Assembly: GCF_001295265.1 (NCBI RefSeq)
Contig: NZ_LJOD01000014.1
Location: forward strand, 1 to 64,000
Origin: Chryseobacterium indologenes
GTDB taxonomy: Bacteria; Bacteroidota; Bacteroidia; Flavobacteriales; Weeksellaceae
Direction of reading: 5' to 3'
DNA: 64,000 nt
Positions 22,644 through 31,294 of the stretch are shown piece after piece. Position 1 is the stretch's first letter, and every line of letters starts with the position of its first letter. The notes beneath the pieces are model-generated. The model did no database searches and was not told the DNA's origin. It was given only the letters and a program-made list of their open reading frames with translations. A program made the translations under genes and the position numbers.

Positions 22644-24986
22644 TTAATTCGCCCTGTACTTTTCATCAAATTTCACATTCCGGTCTGCGCCTTTCACTTT
22701 TTTATTTCCAAAAGTATAAGTCGCGGATAAAGTAAGCCTTCTTGCATCATAATAATTGTTGTAATAATGGGTTCCTGTTGTATAATAAATCTCTCCCCTG
22801 CTTCTTGACTGTTTGAAAATATCCGAAACAAACAGATTCATCTGGAGGCTTCTTTCCATAAGGCTCAGCTTAAGCCCTGAAGTGAAATTTCCGGCAAAAT
22901 CCATGTATACATTTCCGGAATTGGAAGGCAGGCGGAACCAGTAATTGAAAATAAGCTGTACTGTTTTACTTTTATTAAGCGACAGATTGTTCTGAACATT
23001 AAAATTATAGCTGGTTCCTTTCCTGGATGCAGCGTCTGTAGCAAAAACCTCTGTATTCATGTAAGACAGATCTGCAGAATAATTGGCTTCCCAGAATTTG
23101 AAAAAGGTATCAGAGTAATTGAGAGAAACTCCCATGCTGTTCTGGTTATAAAAATTAGCAAAAGTACTGATCCTGTTTTCTCCCTGAAGATTCGCAAGCT
23201 GGTCAAACTCATCAACTGATCTCTGATAATAGGCGGAGGCAGACAGTTTTCCTTTATAGATATATGAAAGTTCAAAATTATGATTGATTGAAGGCTTCAG
23301 AAGAGGATTTCCCGTGAAATAAGAGTTCACATTGATGTACCAGCGGTAAGGATTGATAGCACGGAATCCGGGTCTGTTGATCCTTTTTGAGTAATTCAGG
23401 CTGAAGGTATTATTTTCGTTACTTTTATACGTTACATAAGCTGTAGGAAAGAACTTTCCGTAAGAGTTTTCAGTCTGCTGGCCAGAAGTTAAAGAATTTC
23501 CGTTGATGGTAGAATATTCATACCGAAGCCCTGCTTTTGCTGACCATTTTTCGCTGAACTCTTTTTCAAAGCTTAGGTAAGCCGCATAATTTTTCTCATT
23601 ATATTCAAATACATTACTTTTTACAGGATCTTCAACATAGCTTCCGTTAGTCAGATTCAGATAAGCAATATCAGAATTATTGTCAAAATTGGTGAACTTT
23701 ATTCCGGCTTCCGTCTTGGCAAACTTATAGGGTAACGTAAGATCGGCCTGTCCTGAATAAATCTTATAATCTACCGTAGAAGGTGTTCTCACAACAAAAC
23801 TTTGTCCTGAGTTTTCTATAGTGGTGAAATCAATTGTACTTCCCGGAGTATTAGAAAAATAATTTCCTGTGAAGCTCAGTTTATTGTCCTGTTTTCCGAA
23901 TTTAAGATCATAATAAGCACTCAACGTTTGCTGCCTGTTTTCGGATCGGTGCTCCGCATAAGTTGTCAGTGTATTGGTATAGTTTCCATTCTGAGAATAA
24001 TCCGAATTATTGTTAATATCCATATTGGAATTTCCAAATCCGTAATCATAGATAAGTCCAATATTAGACTTTTTGCTAAGCTGATAATCCAGGCTCAGGT
24101 TCGCTCCCAGTCCATCTCCGAAATCCCTTCTGTCATCAGAACTTTTAACACCGTCTGCTCCTTCGATCCTATAATTTTCGAAAGAATATTTTTCATATTT
24201 AAACTGCCTTAGTTTTAAGGAAGATCGAAGCTTATCATTCTGGTAGTTAATGGTTGTACTGTTGGAAGTTCCGGTATAGGTCTGCTGCTGAAGACTTGTG
24301 GTAAGGCTTCCGCTCCAGCCCAGATTCTGGTTTTTCTTCAGGACAATATTAATCAGCCCGCTGTTTCCCTGTGCTTCATATTTAGCAGGAGGAGTTGTGA
24401 TTACCTCAATTTTTTCAATATTTTCAGATCTCAGGCTTTTAAGATAGGTCACCAGCTCACTTCCGGAAAGGTTCAGCATCCGTTCATTAATCATTACTGC
24501 TACTCCGCTTTTCCCGATGATTGAAATTCCTGAATTGTCATCTACTTTCAGCAAAGGAGTTGTTGCCAATGCTTCGGCCCCGTCCATCCCCTGTGAAGCT
24601 ACAGAATTGGATACATTAAAGATCAGGCGGTCGGCTTTTCTTTCGATCATTTTTTTTCTTGCGGTGAGGGTAACTCCTTCAATCTGCTTTTCCTGTTTTT
24701 TATCAATAGAAAAATCCTTCTTCATATCACCGTTTACCGTAATATCAGAGGATAACATTTCAGTTCCGTCCTGTATAAGCCTTATGGTATAATTTCCATT
24801 TTCCGGAAGCTTCAGCTTATAGTTTCCTTTTTCATCTGAAATAGCGGTTTGCTTCTGCTCTCCTTTTGAAGCAATGATCTCAATATATGAAACGGTATTT
24901 CCTGTCTGGGTAATTTTTCCTGTAACCTGTTGTGAAAAAGCAAAAACCGGCAAAAGCATAACAGCCGAAAGTAATGTTTTCTTCAT
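22644..24986 (-). CDS. Outer membrane beta-barrel receptor (TonB-dependent-receptor-like)
   Basis: This 780-residue protein has a signal peptide (VFAFSQQ, about residue 19), an N-terminal CarboxypepD_reg-like beta-sandwich (about 20-95), a plug-like domain (GMDGAEALATTPLLKVDDNS, IEKIEVITTPPAKYEAQGN; about 115-215) and a long C-terminal barrel of alternating polar/hydrophobic strands. It belongs to the outer-membrane beta-barrel family common in Bacteroidota, where the TonB box is not obvious. No SusD partner is adjacent. It is divergent from the GH92 gene, so a link with glycan uptake is possible but unproven. The substrate is unknown. Confidence 0.88.
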   Translation of the reverse strand: MKKTLLSAVMLLPVFAFSQQVTGKITQTGNTVSYIEIIASKGEQKQTAISDEKGNYKLKLPENGNYTIRLIQDGTEMLSSDITVNGDMKKDFSIDKKQEKQIEGVTLTARKKMIERKADRLIFNVSNSVASQGMDGAEALATTPLLKVDDNSGISIIGKSGVAVMINERMLNLSGSELVTYLKSLRSENIEKIEVITTPPAKYEAQGNSGLINIVLKKNQNLGWSGSLTTSLQQQTYTGTSNSTTINYQNDKLRSSLKLRQFKYEKYSFENYRIEGADGVKSSDDRRDFGDGLGANLSLDYQLSKKSNIGLIYDYGFGNSNMDINNNSDYSQNGNYTNTLTTYAEHRSENRQQTLSAYYDLKFGKQDNKLSFTGNYFSNTPGSTIDFTTIENSGQSFVVRTPSTVDYKIYSGQADLTLPYKFAKTEAGIKFTNFDNNSDIAYLNLTNGSYVEDPVKSNVFEYNEKNYAAYLSFEKEFSEKWSAKAGLRYEYSTINGNSLTSGQQTENSYGKFFPTAYVTYKSNENNTFSLNYSKRINRPGFRAINPYRWYINVNSYFTGNPLLKPSINHNFELSYIYKGKLSASAYYQRSVDEFDQLANLQGENRISTFANFYNQNSMGVSLNYSDTFFKFWEANYSADLSYMNTEVFATDAASRKGTSYNFNVQNNLSLNKSKTVQLIFNYWFRLPSNSGNVYMDFAGNFTSGLKLSLMERSLQMNLFVSDIFKQSRSRGEIYYTTGTHYYNNYYDARRLTLSATYTFGNKKVKGADRNVKFDEKYRAN

Positions 24987-25088
24987 GTATTCTATAGTAG
25001 TAGTTTTCAGTAAGACAACCTTACTCTTTCTTTTATTACATTCTGTTCTGCTGTTTTTTCAATATATTCGCTGGCATAAAATTACGAT

Positions 25089-27890
25089 ATGAAAAAAAGT
25101 CTTGCTGCATTTTCTTTATTCATTGCACAGATTATCTATTCTCAGAATTATGCACAATATGTCAACCCTTTCATCGGAACAGGTGGGCATGGTCATACTT
25201 TTCCAGGAGCAACGGTTCCTTTTGGAATGGTTCAGCTTTCTCCGGACACCAGAATAGACGGGAGCTGGGATGGATGCAGTGGGTATCATTATTCAGACTC
25301 CGTGATTTATGGCTTTTCTCATACCCACCTCAACGGAACCGGAGTTTCCGATTATGGTGATATTATGCTGATGCCTACGATGGGAAATCCAAGCCTGAAT
25401 AATAAAGACTATTCCTCAAAATTTTCGCATAAAAATGAAAAAGCTTCGGCAGGATTTTACTCCGTTAAATTAGATAAGAACAACATTGATGTACGCCTGA
25501 CCACCACCCAGAGAGTCGGCTATCACGAATATACCTTCAACAATCCGGGTAAGGCTAATATCATCCTGGATCTCAACCACCGTGATAAGCTTCTGGAAGG
25601 TGAAGTGAAGGTTATAGACGACAAAACTATTGAAGTTCTAAGAAGAAGTGAAGCCTGGGCAGCTAACCAATATGTGTATGCCAGAATTGAGTTTTCAAAG
25701 CCTATGAAAATTTCAAAAAAAGAGGTTAACGGAAAACAGGAAGACAGGCTTTTCACCGGAACAAAGCTGGCAATGGCCTTCTCTGCTGATGTAAAAAAAG
25801 GAGAAAAGATCAATGTGAAAATAGCACTTTCCCCAACCGGTTACGAAGGAGCAGCCAAAAACATGATTGCAGAAGGAAAGTCCTCAGATTTTGAAGCTAT
25901 AAAAAAACAGGCGGAAACAGACTGGAATAAGGAACTTTCAAAAATTGAAGTAAAATCTGATGATAAGGATAAGCTGTCGGTATTTTACACTGCCATGTAT
26001 CATGTTTTCACCCAGCCTAATATCCATATGGATGCTGATGGAAAGTACAGGGGCAGAGACCATAAGCTGTACACGGCAAAAGGGTTCAGTTATTACACCG
26101 TATTTTCACTTTGGGATACCTTCAGAAGCGCACACCCGCTGATGACCTTAATTGACCGAAAAAGAACAGCCGATTTCATTAATACCTTTATTAGACAATA
26201 TGAACAGGGCGGTAAACTTCCGGTATGGGAACTGGCTTCCAACGAAACAGAATGTATGATCGGCTACCATGCCGTTTCTGTTATTGCCGATGCTATGGCT
26301 AAAGGAATTAAAGGATTTGATTACGAAAAAGCATTCGAAGCATCTAAAAATTCTGCCATGCTGGATATTTTCGGTCTCAATGCTTATAAACAGAACAACT
26401 ATATCAGTATAGACGATGAGCATGAAAGTGTTTCCAAAACGGTGGAATATGCCTATGATGACTGGTGCATTGCCCAGATGGCCAAAATTTTAGGCAAAAA
26501 AGATGATTACCAGTATTTCATGAAGCGTTCCCAGAACTGGAAAAACCTTTACAACCCCAAAAATGGTTTTATACAGCCGAGAAAGAACGGAAACTGGCTG
26601 GAGCCGTTTGATCCCAGGGAAGTCAACAACAATTATACGGAGGGCAATTCCTGGCATTATTCCTATTCGGTACAGCAGGATATTCCGGGACTGATTGCAG
26701 CCCATGGCGGAAAGGAGAAATTCGAACAGTTCATTGATGCTATTTTTGCAGCATCTGATAAAACGACCGGCAGAGAGCAGGCAGATATTACCGGACTGAT
26801 GGGACAATATGCCCAGGGAAATGAACCAAGCCATCACATTGCTTATCTGTACAATTATGTAGATAAACCTGAAAAAACGGATGTCAAAATCCGGTATATT
26901 CTCGATCATTTTTATAAAAATACTCCGGACGGCCTGATTGGAAATGAAGACTGCGGCCAGATGAGTGCATGGTATATTTTAAGCTCACTGGGAATTTATC
27001 CTGTTACTCCGGGACTTCCTGAATGGCAGACCACTACTCCTTATTTTGATGAGGTTGCCATTCATCTGGAAGACGGAAGCACAAGGGTTATTACTAAAAA
27101 TACGGCAAAAACTGAGCTTAAAAAATTGGGATTTGAGACTACCCAACCGGCAAAAGATTTTAAATATGCCCAACAGACTGCTTCTCCGGTAATATCTTCA
27201 GACAGGATCTTTGATTTTTCAGCAAAAGTAGAAATCACCCCACTGAACCCGGAAGACAAAGTATATTACATGACTTTGGATGAAAGTGATGCCAACAAAA
27301 GAAAAACATTCTCTGCATACAAAGGTCCTTTTACCATCAGCAAAACCACCCACGTTCAGGCCTATTCCGAAAGAAAAGGAGAAAAAAGTTCGGTAACAAC
27401 TGCTGTTTTTAACAGAAGACCTAATTACTGGGATATTTCCATCAGTTCAACGGCTACTCCACAATACGCTGCCGGCGGAAAACTGGCATTAATTGATGGA
27501 ATCAGAGGGGATATCAACTGGAGAAAAGGTGAATGGCACGGATATCAGGGACAGAATTTTGAAGCTGTTATCGATCTGAAATCACCACAGCAGATCACCA
27601 GATTATCTTCAACTTATCTGCAGGACAGCAGATCATGGATCCTGATGCCTAAAAAAGTAGAATATTACGCTTCCATGAACAATAAAGATTTCATCCTCCT
27701 GAAAACCATAGACAATACTATTGATCCGAAGGATGAAAAAGTACAGATCAAAGATTTTGAAACAGAAATTCTTCCTACCGAAGCACAATACATCAAAGTA
27801 AAAGCTTATTATTTTGGTAAACTGCCGGAATGGCATCAGGGAACAGGCGGTGAAGCTTATATTTTTATTGATGAGATTTCGGTAAAGTAA
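25089..27890 (+). CDS. GH92 family alpha-mannosidase with C-terminal carbohydrate-binding modules
   Basis: GH92 enzymes are calcium-dependent exo-alpha-mannosidases that trim mannans and N-glycans. After a signal peptide (to about IYSQN), the family opening YVNPFIGTGGHGHTFPGATV and GFSHTHLNGTGVSDYGD is clear; later YTEGNSWHYSYSVQQDIPG, GNEPSHHIAYLYNY and NEDCGQMSAWYILSSLGIYP mark the catalytic (alpha/alpha)6 domain to about residue 715. At 933 residues it exceeds the usual ~750 because of a chitobiase/HEX C-terminal-like domain (about 710-780) and an F5/8 type C (discoidin-like) domain at the end (INWRKGEWHGYQGQNFEAVI). Probably exported to the periplasm or surface; no T9SS tail was seen. Confidence 0.93.
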   Translation: MKKSLAAFSLFIAQIIYSQNYAQYVNPFIGTGGHGHTFPGATVPFGMVQLSPDTRIDGSWDGCSGYHYSDSVIYGFSHTHLNGTGVSDYGDIMLMPTMGNPSLNNKDYSSKFSHKNEKASAGFYSVKLDKNNIDVRLTTTQRVGYHEYTFNNPGKANIILDLNHRDKLLEGEVKVIDDKTIEVLRRSEAWAANQYVYARIEFSKPMKISKKEVNGKQEDRLFTGTKLAMAFSADVKKGEKINVKIALSPTGYEGAAKNMIAEGKSSDFEAIKKQAETDWNKELSKIEVKSDDKDKLSVFYTAMYHVFTQPNIHMDADGKYRGRDHKLYTAKGFSYYTVFSLWDTFRSAHPLMTLIDRKRTADFINTFIRQYEQGGKLPVWELASNETECMIGYHAVSVIADAMAKGIKGFDYEKAFEASKNSAMLDIFGLNAYKQNNYISIDDEHESVSKTVEYAYDDWCIAQMAKILGKKDDYQYFMKRSQNWKNLYNPKNGFIQPRKNGNWLEPFDPREVNNNYTEGNSWHYSYSVQQDIPGLIAAHGGKEKFEQFIDAIFAASDKTTGREQADITGLMGQYAQGNEPSHHIAYLYNYVDKPEKTDVKIRYILDHFYKNTPDGLIGNEDCGQMSAWYILSSLGIYPVTPGLPEWQTTTPYFDEVAIHLEDGSTRVITKNTAKTELKKLGFETTQPAKDFKYAQQTASPVISSDRIFDFSAKVEITPLNPEDKVYYMTLDESDANKRKTFSAYKGPFTISKTTHVQAYSERKGEKSSVTTAVFNRRPNYWDISISSTATPQYAAGGKLALIDGIRGDINWRKGEWHGYQGQNFEAVIDLKSPQQITRLSSTYLQDSRSWILMPKKVEYYASMNNKDFILLKTIDNTIDPKDEKVQIKDFETEILPTEAQYIKVKAYYFGKLPEWHQGTGGEAYIFIDEISVK

Positions 27891-28038
27891 TTACAGATTT
27901 TAATTATAAGTCTGTTTCATCTTTTTTATTACCTTAAACCACCAGGCAAAACATCAAATTCCGGACACCAGCACAAAGAAATTAAGCCAGTTGTCTTTAT
28001 TAGCCAACGCTATTAATACCGAGAAGAGAAAATGAAAG

Positions 28039-28062
28039 AAGCCAGATGATTTCAAATGGCTT
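28039..28062 (-). terminator. Candidate terminator downstream of the PhyH gene
   Basis: AAGCCA (28039-28044) pairs with TGGCTT (28057-28062), with further partial pairing inside; read on the minus strand it is followed by CTTTCATTTT. Rather weak. Confidence 0.35.
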
Positions 28063-28094
28063 CCATGATTTTAAAATATCGTTCATTATTCTTT

Positions 28095-28817
28095 TTAATT
28101 CAGCCTTTCTGACCAATTCAGCTCTTCCGGCAAATCCATATCAGAAAATTCTATATGAATCACTCTTCTCCTCCTTCCATCGGTTGTCCGGTTGGAACCG
28201 TGCAGAATAAGCGGTTTCATAATCATAATGCCTCCCTTTTTCACATCGCATATCTCTTCAGTTTCTGTAGCCCAGTTGATAGTTTCCGGTCTGTAGATTC
28301 CTTTGGCGTGTGATCCCGGAACCACTTTCAGGGCTCCGTTATTCTTATCCGTATCATCAAGATGGATTCTGATGGTAAAGATATTTTCCAGAATATTCAG
28401 AGGAGGCTGTACTGCAAACTGGTTCTTTTTTGTGGTCCAGGGTCCGAAATCGTCAATATCCAGCTTTTTATCTACTGAAATGGTCAGGTCCTGATGGTAA
28501 GCCACGTACCAGTTGGATGCTTCAGGTTTATCGAAATAAATACTTTTCACAGCAATATACTTCTCTCCGAAGACTTCCCTGATAATGGTTTTAACATGGT
28601 CATTGAAGATCAGATTCTTTACCTCCGGAATTTCTTTTAAAAACTGGCGTACAGCAAAAAGATCATCAGATTTCCTGAAATTTGAGCTGGAAGTATCTGA
28701 ACTCTGAATTACTTCGCTGATTTTTTCAATCTCTTCTTCGGAAAATATATTATTGATTGTGGTAAAACCTTTTTCAGTAATATGTTCTTTATGGCTTTGA
28801 AGCCCAGTCATATCCAT
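28095..28817 (-). CDS. Phytanoyl-CoA dioxygenase (PhyH) family protein
   Basis: This 240-residue Fe(II)/2-oxoglutarate-dependent oxygenase has a double-stranded beta-helix core. WYVAYHQDLTISVD gives the HxD iron ligands (about residue 122), KPLILHGSNRT the distal His (about 203) and RRRVIHIEFSD the Arg that binds 2-oxoglutarate. The substrate is not predictable. It overlaps the upstream symporter gene by one base (TAATG), so a dicarboxylate importer and a 2-oxoglutarate-using oxygenase are made together. Confidence 0.88.
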   Translation of the reverse strand: MDMTGLQSHKEHITEKGFTTINNIFSEEEIEKISEVIQSSDTSSSNFRKSDDLFAVRQFLKEIPEVKNLIFNDHVKTIIREVFGEKYIAVKSIYFDKPEASNWYVAYHQDLTISVDKKLDIDDFGPWTTKKNQFAVQPPLNILENIFTIRIHLDDTDKNNGALKVVPGSHAKGIYRPETINWATETEEICDVKKGGIMIMKPLILHGSNRTTDGRRRRVIHIEFSDMDLPEELNWSERLN

Positions 28818-30067
28818 TAGACTTCCTGTGGTGTATTTTCAAGCTGTCCTTCCCATTTGGAAACTGCTGAAGTAGCCAATGCGTTTCCTAATACGTTAGT
28901 CATACTTCTTCCCATATCACAGAAGTGGTCAATTGGCAGGATAAGGGCAATTCCCTCAGGCGGAATCCCGAACATGGAACATGTTGCCACAATAATTACC
29001 AGTGATGCTCTCGGAACCCCGGCAATGCCTTTTGAAGTAAGCATTAATACTAAAAGCATTGTTATTTGCTGTCCCAATTCCATTTCAATTCCGTAGATCT
29101 GGGCAATAAAGATGGAAGCAAACGTCATATACATCATACTTCCGTCCAGGTTAAACGAGTATCCTAAAGGCAGGATAAAAGATACCACCCTGTTATTACA
29201 TCCGAATTTTTCAAGCTCTTCTACCAGCTTCGGGAAAACAGCTTCTGAGCTTGTTGTAGAGAAAGCGATCAGCAACGGAGCCTTAATTCTTTTAAGCAAA
29301 TCGAAAAGACGATTCCCAAGAATAAGATATCCTACCAGTAAAAGGACCACCCACAGAACGCCTAATGCGAAGAAAAAGTCTCTGAGGTAAATGGCGTACA
29401 CCTTGAAAATTTCAAACCCGTTTACTGCAACCACAGCGGCAATTGCTCCCAAAACACCAAGCGGAGCAAACCACATGATATACCCTACCATTTTCAGAAT
29501 GGCGTGGGCTATTATATCAAAAAGCTTTACTACCGGCTTTGAATATTCTTCGCCCAGATTGGCAAGTGCAACTCCGAACATAATGGAAAACACGACAATC
29601 TGAAGTACTTCATTGGTAGCAAAGGCTTCAAATAAACTTTTAGGAATCATATGCTTAACAAAATCTTCCATGGAAAAACTTTTACTGCTTTTCAGAAGAT
29701 CTTCTGCTGCTGCGGCATCCTGAATCGGCAGTTTGGTTACATGTCCCGGCTCCAGCCAGTTCACAAGCACCAGACCGATAAAAAGAGAAACCAGTGAAGC
29801 TGAAATAAACCATAACATTGCTTTTGTCCCTACTCTTCCGATCATTTTGATGTCACTCATCTTGGCAATTCCTACCACAAGAGTTGTAAATACCAACGGT
29901 GCAATGATCATCTGTACCAGCCTGATGAAGACAGTTCCCAGCAGTTTTATATTTTTGGAAAAAGGTTCGGCGCTTTCAGGATACTGTATGTGTACCACAC
30001 CTCCGATTCCCACTCCCAGAATAAGCGCAATGATAATGCCTATAAAAAGTTTATTTTGTCCTTTCAT
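28817..30067 (-). CDS. Dicarboxylate/amino acid:cation symporter (DAACS/GltP family)
   Basis: This 416-residue transporter of the glutamate/C4-dicarboxylate family (SLC1-like) imports anionic substrate with Na+ or H+. Family signatures are present: PLGYSFNLDGSMMYMTFASI (HP1/TM7 region with the NLDG motif near residue 308), TSKGIAGVPRASLVI (HP2) and DHFCDMGRSMTNVLGNALAT (TM8). The Arg of TM8 is present. Six to eight hydrophobic segments precede these. It is first in a two-gene unit with the PhyH gene and has a good promoter. Confidence 0.93.
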   Translation of the reverse strand: MKGQNKLFIGIIIALILGVGIGGVVHIQYPESAEPFSKNIKLLGTVFIRLVQMIIAPLVFTTLVVGIAKMSDIKMIGRVGTKAMLWFISASLVSLFIGLVLVNWLEPGHVTKLPIQDAAAAEDLLKSSKSFSMEDFVKHMIPKSLFEAFATNEVLQIVVFSIMFGVALANLGEEYSKPVVKLFDIIAHAILKMVGYIMWFAPLGVLGAIAAVVAVNGFEIFKVYAIYLRDFFFALGVLWVVLLLVGYLILGNRLFDLLKRIKAPLLIAFSTTSSEAVFPKLVEELEKFGCNNRVVSFILPLGYSFNLDGSMMYMTFASIFIAQIYGIEMELGQQITMLLVLMLTSKGIAGVPRASLVIIVATCSMFGIPPEGIALILPIDHFCDMGRSMTNVLGNALATSAVSKWEGQLENTPQEV

Positions 30068-30086
30068 ATATATTGTTCAATTGCCA

Positions 30087-30115
30087 CAAATATAATAGTT
30101 TTTGAATTGGCACAA
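30087..30115 (-). promoter_or_regulatory. Promoter of the symporter-PhyH unit
   Basis: On the minus strand TTG (30113-30115), 18-base spacer, TATATTTG (30087-30094), a full match to TAnnTTTG; the start codon is 19 bases downstream. Confidence 0.6.
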
Positions 30116-30228
30116 GATTTTGTTCTGTGCGGGTTAAGTTTACATTAATTTTATAATCCATTAAAATTAAATTCCTGGTTTAGAAAATATTGCAAAAAAT
30201 TAATGAAACATTTATTGAGTTTTTATTC

Positions 30229-30257
30229 TTTTGGTACAAATTTTATTATTACATTTG
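30229..30257 (+). promoter_or_regulatory. Promoter of the BON/SH3 gene pair
   Basis: TTTTG (30229-30233), 16-base spacer, TACATTTG (30250-30257), a full match to the -7 consensus; ATG follows at 30289. Confidence 0.6.
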
Positions 30258-30288
30258 ATTGTATTAACAACATTAATAAATATACAAT

Positions 30289-30771
30289 ATGAAAAAAACT
30301 ATCGCAATGGCTGCATTGGCTGTAGCTGTATCTTTCGGATCAGTTTCATGTAAAAAGAAAGTTTCTGATGCTGATCTTCAGACTCAGGCTACAACCGTGG
30401 TAACTTCTAATCCCAATGCTTCTGTAGAAGTAAAAGAAGGTGTGGCCCACTTAAGCGGAACTTTCGCAGACCCACAGTCTAAGGATGCCATGATTGCCAA
30501 GTTAAAAGCCATTAACGGAATGAAGGAAGTAATGGACATGGCAACTGTAGCAGCTCCTCCTGCACCGGTTGAAACAACTACTGCCGTAGATCCTGCAGTT
30601 CAGAAAAAAGTTCAGGATGCTGTTAAAGATTTCCCTTCTGTAAAAGTAGAAGTTGTAAACGGAGAGCTTACTCTTACAGGAAATGTTTCAGGCCTTCAGG
30701 CAAGAAAAATCAAAGAATCTATCGATGCTTTGAAAATCGGAAAGTATAACAATAACCTAGTCGTAAAATAA
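30289..30771 (+). CDS. Lipoprotein with two BON domains
   Basis: This 160-residue protein has a lipoprotein signal (FGSVSCKKK, Cys near residue 21). Two BON-like repeats follow: about residues 28-85 (SDADLQTQATTVV, VKEGVAHLSGTFADPQSKDA) and about 102-160 (VQKKVQDAVKDFPSVKVEVV, GELTLTGNVSGLQARKIKE), joined by a Pro/Ala/Thr linker (APPAPVETT). BON domains bind lipid or envelope surfaces and occur in OsmY-type stress proteins. It is followed after 6 bases by a gene with related N-terminal sequence. Confidence 0.85.
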   Translation: MKKTIAMAALAVAVSFGSVSCKKKVSDADLQTQATTVVTSNPNASVEVKEGVAHLSGTFADPQSKDAMIAKLKAINGMKEVMDMATVAAPPAPVETTTAVDPAVQKKVQDAVKDFPSVKVEVVNGELTLTGNVSGLQARKIKESIDALKIGKYNNNLVVK

Positions 30772-30777
30772 TTTAAG

Positions 30778-31197
30778 ATGAGTACATTACAAGATAAATA
30801 TTCAAGTGTTGTTTCAGCAGCTCAGTCTGCAGGAATTTCAAACCTTCAGGTTCAGGAGCAGGATGGTATTCTTTATGTTTCAGGAAGCGCTTCCAATACA
30901 GCAGCAAAAGATGCAGTATGGAATGCTTTGGGAGCTATTGACTCTACCTATTCAGCTTCAGATATCAATATTGATGTACAGGTTGCAGGACTGGCTTCTG
31001 GTGCTTCTTTAACGGTAGCTACTGAAGAGTCTAATCTAAATATCAGACAGGAGCCGTCTACAGAGGCTGCTGTTGTGGGAAAAGCAGCAAAAGGTTCTTC
31101 TGTAACTCTTATTGAGCAGACTTCTGATGACTGGTGGAAAGTAAAAACAGATGACGGACAGGAAGGATATGCTTATTCAAGATATTTAAGAGCGTAA
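30778..31197 (+). CDS. BON-like and bacterial SH3 domain protein
   Basis: This 139-residue protein has a BON-like first half (VSAAQSAGISNLQVQEQDGI, LYVSGSASNTAAKDAVWNAL; about 1-78) and an SH3b second half (SNLNIRQEPSTEAAVVGKAA, DDWWKVKTDDGQEGYAYSRY; about 83-139), the latter typical of peptidoglycan or surface binding. It lacks a signal peptide, so the protein is predicted to be cytoplasmic unless exported in another way; YgaU-type BON+LysM proteins are a cytoplasmic parallel. It is made with the BON lipoprotein and is followed by a terminator. Confidence 0.8.
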   Translation: MSTLQDKYSSVVSAAQSAGISNLQVQEQDGILYVSGSASNTAAKDAVWNALGAIDSTYSASDINIDVQVAGLASGASLTVATEESNLNIRQEPSTEAAVVGKAAKGSSVTLIEQTSDDWWKVKTDDGQEGYAYSRYLRA

Positions 31198-31234
31198 TCT
31201 TTAAAAAAAGTTAAACTTTAAGAAATATTTGCCA

Positions 31235-31261
31235 AACATCTCCGAAAGGGGATGTTTTTTT
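31235..31261 (+). terminator. Terminator with GAAA tetraloop after the BON/SH3 pair
   Basis: AACATCTCC (31235-31243), loop GAAA, GGGGATGTT (31248-31256; one T-G wobble), then T residues. Confidence 0.8.
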
Positions 31262-31294
31262 ATACTTTTACGCCTTTAAAAAAAACGATTACCC

